Shown in pieces: positions 55,827 through 60,000 of a stretch of 60,000 nt of DNA. A program made the translations under genes and the position numbers. The DNA is taken from NCBI GenBank assembly GCA_014529385.2, contig CM043964.1:108478587-108538586 (forward strand), in the 5' to 3' direction. Source of the stretch: Adiantum capillus-veneris. Taxonomy: Eukaryota > Streptophyta > Polypodiopsida > Polypodiales > Pteridaceae. The notes under the pieces are model-generated. The model did no database searches. It was given only the letters and a program-made list of their open reading frames with translations, and was not told the origin of the DNA. Positions within the stretch are counted from its first letter, which is position 1; each line of letters opens with the position of its first letter.

Positions 55827-56620
55827 CTATAGTATGCACACATACCTATAAATCTTCTTAGTTCATGAAGGTTCCTTGGTTTAGGCCATCCTTTTATTAC
55901 CTCTAACTTTGATGGATCCATTTGGATGCCATCTTGAGAGATGATGTGACCTAAATACTGAATCTCTTGTAAGAAAAATTCACTTTTCTTTGATTAACAT
56001 AAAATTTATTCTCTCTTAGAAATTGAAATATTATCTGGAGGTGTTTCTTGTGTTCGTCTAATGAATTAGAGTAGATGATGGTATCATAAAAAAACACTCC
56101 ATTAAAGGTGCGGTCAGGCCTGAATAGCTTCTCCATCAAGCGATTGAATGTGGCTCGTGCATTAGTCAATCCAAAAGGCATGAAAACATATTCGTAAAGA
56201 CCAAATGTAGTGCACAATACGGTTTTTACAATGTCTTGATAAACTATCCTTATTTGATGATAGCCACTTTTTAGGTCAATCCTACTAAAGTAGGTGGACC
56301 CTTGTAGCTTATCAAAATAGGTCTTCTACCTGTGGAACGGGAAACTATTCTTGATAGTGATCCTATTTAGTGCTCTATAGTCAACATACGTGCGATATGT
56401 GCCGTCTTTGTTTTGCACTAATAGCACAGGTTAGCAAAATGGAGATGAGCTAGGCCTAACCATGCCCTTCTCAACTAACTCATGCACTTGCCGCATAATC
56501 TGCTTTTGTTGAGCTAGAGAAACAGTTCTATAAGGAGGTTTATTAGGCGGTAAACTTCCTGGAAGAATTTCAATTGCATGGTCATCATTGCCTTGTTTTG
56601 GAGGTAACTCACAAGGGATG
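55827..56620 (-). pseudogene. gypsy E: reverse transcriptase
   Basis: On the minus strand: [79 protein letters not shown], then GVFFYDTIIYSNSLDEHKKHL, in which the usual catalytic YxDD is FYDT. Then YLGHIISQDGIQMDPSKLEVI and LRRFIGMCAYYRRF. The fragment stops at about 55827 against A3, so RNase H and integrase are missing. Stops and a frameshift lie near 55950, 56220 and 56320. The sequence type resembles chromoviruses. Confidence 0.82.
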
Positions 56621-56623
56621 TCG

Positions 56624-57240
56624 TCAATAAAAACATCTTGAAACCCCTTGAGAAAATTGGATAACTCTAATTCCTTTTGATTGTGTATAAACTTTCGCTA
56701 AAACATTAAGATCATTGTGAGAGTCTTTAACAAAAATCATGTACACGGAAATAGAGCTCTTTATTGACTTATTGAAAGCTTGTGTATGTGCAATGGGTAT
56801 GGTGTTACCCATTTCCTTAGCATCTATGTACATTTCTTTTTCCTTGAACTTAAAGGAGATTCTTCTTTCAGGGAATTTAACATTGGCAGCCATGCGATCA
56901 AACCATGGTGCCCCTAGGATTACATCCTCATGCTTGAGAGGAGAGATAAAGAAGTCCTCTTTGTCCACATAGCTTTGGACATGGAGCCTCAATTTCCCGA
57001 TTAAGGGAGTGACTGAAGCTTCTTGCCCCTTGAAAGAACCGTCTGCGGGGGTAGGACATCTCCCATCTCGTAGGCTTGTATTCCTAGCTTGGTGGCCAAC
57101 TCTGTCGATATGAAATTTTGAGTAGAACCAAGGTCAAAGAGAATAAAAAGCATCATGTTATCTACCTTTCCCCAAGCATGGCATAGAGGAGATCCTTTGT
57201 GGTGAGTTTCCTCCTTTTGAATTTTGACCAAGGTAGATCT
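56624..57240 (-). pseudogene. gypsy E: retropepsin-like protease
   Basis: LFDLGSTQNFISTELATKLG corresponds to the active site DSGSTxNFIS with Ser replaced by Leu. After a stop near 57001 the frame continues MRLHVQSYVDKEDFFISPL and EDVILGAPWFDRMAANVKFPERRISF, the conserved ILGAPW block. It directly follows gag and precedes RT, in gypsy order. Confidence 0.8.
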
Positions 57241-57960
57241 AGAAGGCTCATGGTGGTTGTTCTTTTGGGGACAAGCGCGGTACGCATGCCCTTGTTCACC
57301 GCACTTGAAACAGCGTTTATCCTTGCGATAATGCTCAAGATCTTCAGGAGAGAGTTTATTTTTGCCTTTGTAAAGTCCCTTCTCTTTAGCTTTGTTGGAG
57401 TTGCCCTTAGGAGACTTTTGGACAGTGTCCTTCCCCTTAGGCTCATTGGAACCCTTGTTTTCTGTGGGCTTAGAATTTCTTTTAGCCCCTGTTTGGAAAT
57501 TGATTCAAGAAGCCACCATAGTATGGTGTATAACCACCGATATGGTGCGTACCCTTCCACCATCTCTTCAGTTAAGCCTGCACAAAATTGTTGCTTTTTC
57601 TCTCCAAAATACAACTTTTTGAAGACAGTGGCTTTGAGTTGTAAGTTCCAAAACTTGTCTATATATTTGTGAATGGATTCGTAAGTAGAGAGCTTCAAGA
57701 TTCATCATTCGGTGGGTACTTTTTCTTTGGCATCGGTGGCCAAAAACTGCTTCATAATGGAAGCCCTTAAAGCTTTCCATGTTCGTGGAGCTTCACCGTT
57801 GGCCCTGGAACTTGGGATCTAAGACAAACCCTGGTCCATGTCAAGGAGTATGCCACTGCTCCCGTCATCTTTTGACAAACGATATCGTCATGGCTTTCTC
57901 TTTTCTTGCATAAGATGTGTAGTCTTTTAACTTGCAAGAGGCTTCATGCATGTACCAATA
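57241..57960 (-). pseudogene. gypsy E: gag with zinc knuckle
   Basis: Blocks in order on the minus strand across frames: KDYTSYARKRE-like sequence near 57900, APRTWKALRASIMKQFLATDAKEK, YESIHKYIDKFWNLQLKATVF, KKQQFCAGLTEEMVEGY, a basic linker and the knuckle CFKCGEQGHAYRAC (CX2CX4HX4C) at 57271-57312. Typical single-knuckle gypsy gag. Its upstream end is at about 57960, close to the hAT remnant. Confidence 0.75.
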
Positions 57961-58000
57961 AACCCGTTTAAAGATAGAGGCTTCTTTGTCTATAATTGTA

Positions 58001-59385
58001 TCAGATGAGTGAAGGGTTCTTGACAGTAACAATTTTGTCTACATTTCTCCCAAAAACAGGAGAGTTTACAAGATGATAGCATTTGGAAGCAGCAGGTTCA
58101 TACTTGGGATATTTATCAAGCCAAATGTCCCATCTTCTATCTGCCATAGTTTCAACAAGGGCTGCTTTAACCTGCTGCAGTGTAGAGAGGACGTAATACA
58201 CTGTCGCAAAATGGGTCACAAAAGAAATCTGTAAATTTTTTGTTGCAGAATTTTTTCTAAACAAAGCGTAAGAAAATGAATGCTCTTTTATAAAATTCAC
58301 CAAGTGGTTTGCATCTAGAAGAGTTTTCTTAATAGAAGAAACTTTTTCAAAGTCCTTTAAGAACAGATTCAAAGTGTGAGCAATACTTTGCTTCAATTGC
58401 TTTTCCAACTGCTTTGTAGTTAGATGCATATCTGTGACAATGGTTGTCACCTTTTTAGGTCCCCTTGCTCCTGTGATTGAATGCTCATTCACACCAGCCA
58501 CTAGTTTTCTATTTTAGGGATGTGTCAATCACTTCAAGAAAGAAGGAACCTCTTAGATAAATCAACATCACTAGTTTTCTATTTTAGGGATGTGTCAAAT
58601 CAACTTCAAGAAAGATGGTTTCTTCTGAAAATTTGTCCAACCATCTAGAGAGATTGTGCATCCATACTGTGGCACATAATCAAGAGTTGTGCGCTTTAAA
58701 ATATTCTCTGATGTAGTTTCCACTTTATCTAAATATTTTGTACGCATCTTATTATAATCAAGTACCACGAAACCCTCCTTTGATGTGCTCATTAAAGCAT
58801 CTTTGAAGATAGGATTCGAATGACATTAAAAGAAAATTCCACATGCAACAAATGCTTGCATCCACTTAAGATGGAGTTCAAGAAGTCATTGTTTATCAAA
58901 TGCCTGATGCAAAGTAAGACCACTTGGTGCAGGTTCTCCTCCAGTCCATGCTTCACTTCAGCTTATGTTAGTAGAGCTTGTGGTAGGATTAGAGATACAA
59001 GCCCCAACAAAGGATGAATGAAACCCTCCTTGACCTTGAGCAGGGGTTGAGGGAGGGTTTTGATTATTCTCGAGTGTCATCTCCATGTCCCTAGCCATAG
59101 ATGGAGCCATCATTTTGGGACCTCCCCTTTTTTGCCCTCAAGGTGTACTCTCTTTGTCCTGAGCAACCACTCGGGAAATTTTGCTTTAGTACCTCTTAGG
59201 GGATTTTTGCAAGCTATCACGTTTCTAAGAATTTTGAACACATGTGGTTTTATCCTGTGAGCATTTCCACTAAAATTATGGCCGCAGGTCTTACACCACA
59301 ACTTTGATGTAGTCTTTCCACTTACCAATTCATCTACGTAGTTCCACTCATATCCTTTCACCATCTTCTTAAGATCTGCACTCAA
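58001..59385 (-). pseudogene. hAT transposase, N-terminal half, broken
   Basis: The start at 59385 gives MSADLKKMVKGYEWNYVDEL and a BED-type zinc finger, LWCKTCGHNFSGNAHRIKPH (CX2C...HX4H). Near 58792-58595 lies the DUF659-like region, QYGCTISLDGWTNFQKKPS. Near 58460-58400 is IVTDMHLTTKQLEKQL (normally VTDNASN), then SIAHTLNLFLKDFEK and IKEHSFSYALFRK. Then come stops and shifts, including a 70-bp tandem duplication at 58499-58613. The C-terminal dimerisation domain is not found to the left of 58000. Terminal inverted repeats were not located. Confidence 0.82.
58499..58613. repeat. 70-bp imperfect tandem duplication in the hAT remnant
   Basis: CACTAGTTTTCTATTTTAGG begins at 58499 and again at 58569 and continues into TGTGTCAA and CTTCAAGAAAGA in both copies. 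Confidence 0.9.
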
Positions 59386-60000
59386 CCAAGACTAATTACT
59401 AAATACACATCTAAAATTGAACTCTAATACCATTTACATTTCTTTATTCGTCAAAGTTTTTTTAAAAAAACTAAATTTTTAGCCTCTTTAAATTATAAAT
59501 AGAAAAAATAAAACAAATTTTCAAGTGTGAGATTTCACTCTATACATGAATCATGATAAATAAATCGCTTAATCCGTCTCAATAACTTCCAAGCATGAGT
59601 AAACTCTACATAAGCAAGATATCTTTGAAAAACCTACCTAAATTACCTCCAAGTGTGAGTGTAAATCAACACACTGCAAGCAATAAAAATTCACTACTTA
59701 TCTAAATCTCTTCTAGGTGTGAGAATATGTCTACACAAAGGAAGAGATTATTTTTTAATCTACCTAATTTGTCGGTAGTGTGAGTATTACTTTACACATG
59801 ACAACAAATCATTAAATAAATCTAACCTAAGTTAGTTCTAGGTCTGAACATAGTTCAACACACAACAAGCAACTCCTAACTTTAACTATCTAACTTAAGG
59901 TACTTCTAAGTGTGAACATAGTTCAACACAAAGCAAATAAATGCAAACTTTAACTATCTTAAATCACTTCCAAGTGTGAGTTTCCTCTATACAGTAATCA
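59386..60000. repeat. about 64-bp tandem repeats upstream of the hAT transposase
   Basis: At least eight diverged units, each with a core AAGTGTGAG (at about 59523, 59591, 59651, 59715, 59778, 59839, 59908 and 59972; spacing 60-69 bp), usually preceded by CTTCC or CTTCT and followed by a CTACAC/CAACAC word. The array runs past the end of the window. No coding sequence is seen. Confidence 0.8.

Noticed and set aside
59517-60000. CRISPR array
   Set aside because: Units are adjacent diverged repeats of about 64 bp without constant-length unique spacers, and the sequence is a plant nuclear repeat.

Overview
The window is plant nuclear repeat DNA. It holds nested, mostly dead retroelements and a few DNA-transposon remnants. 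I found no intact host gene, rRNA or tRNA. The plant origin rests on Ty1/copia and several Ty3/gypsy lineages (one with a chromodomain), a plant L1-type LINE with a CX2CX4HX4C knuckle in ORF1, a hAT transposase with a DUF659-like region, and abundant (AG)n/(AT)n microsatellites. The density of nested old elements suggests a large genome. I cannot name the species; a gymnosperm, fern or lycophyte is a guess.

Names used here: A = a gypsy family present three times (A1 13.49-15.4 kb +, A2 27.78-36.95 kb -, A3 about 45.2-55.8 kb +). C = a chromovirus whose LTR occurs three times (C1, C2, C3). D = an LTR element carrying a long coiled-coil ORF instead of pol. E, F and G are other gypsy fragments.

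Layout. 1-535 and 5.7-6.64 kb are the two halves of one C-type LTR (C1, +), split by a decayed Ty1/copia element (-). 6.64-9.38 kb is gag-protease-RT-RNase H of gypsy G (+), cut off by the 3' LTR of a minus-strand chromovirus (C2 LTR 9.385-10.986 kb; integrase and chromodomain 11.3-12.5 kb; RNase H 13.1-13.4 kb). A1 follows, then 2.7 kb without genes, a 288-bp MITE, microsatellites, and a C-type LTR (C3) interrupted by the 3' LTR of D. D (19.3-23.7 kb, -) has a roughly 1150-codon coiled-coil ORF and a leader with strictly spaced palindromes. 26.4-27.8 kb holds a retropepsin (F). A2 runs on the minus strand from a tRNA-Met-type primer site at 36.94 kb to the integrase tail at 27.8 kb. Its 5' LTR is split by a 6.8-kb LINE (37.14-43.94 kb) with a 9-bp target duplication. 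A3 has its own palindrome-repeat leader, a MITE in gag and a 2.5-kb insertion before protease; it ends inside RT at about 55.82 kb. Gypsy E (-) and a hAT transposase pseudogene (-) with 64-bp upstream repeats fill the rest.

How the parts relate. Nesting gives relative ages: copia is younger than C1, C2 is younger than G, D is younger than C3, and the LINE is younger than A2. Most in-frame stops in the LINE, copia and D reading frames are TAG or TGA replacing plausible CAG, CGA or TGG codons, as expected from deamination of methylated cytosine in silenced repeats. The most unusual items are a duplicated zinc-binding module ahead of the A-family integrase core, the D coiled-coil ORF, palindrome-punctuated leaders in two different elements (D and A3), a conserved domain ahead of A-family gag, and the overlapping stop/start junction between the two LINE ORFs.
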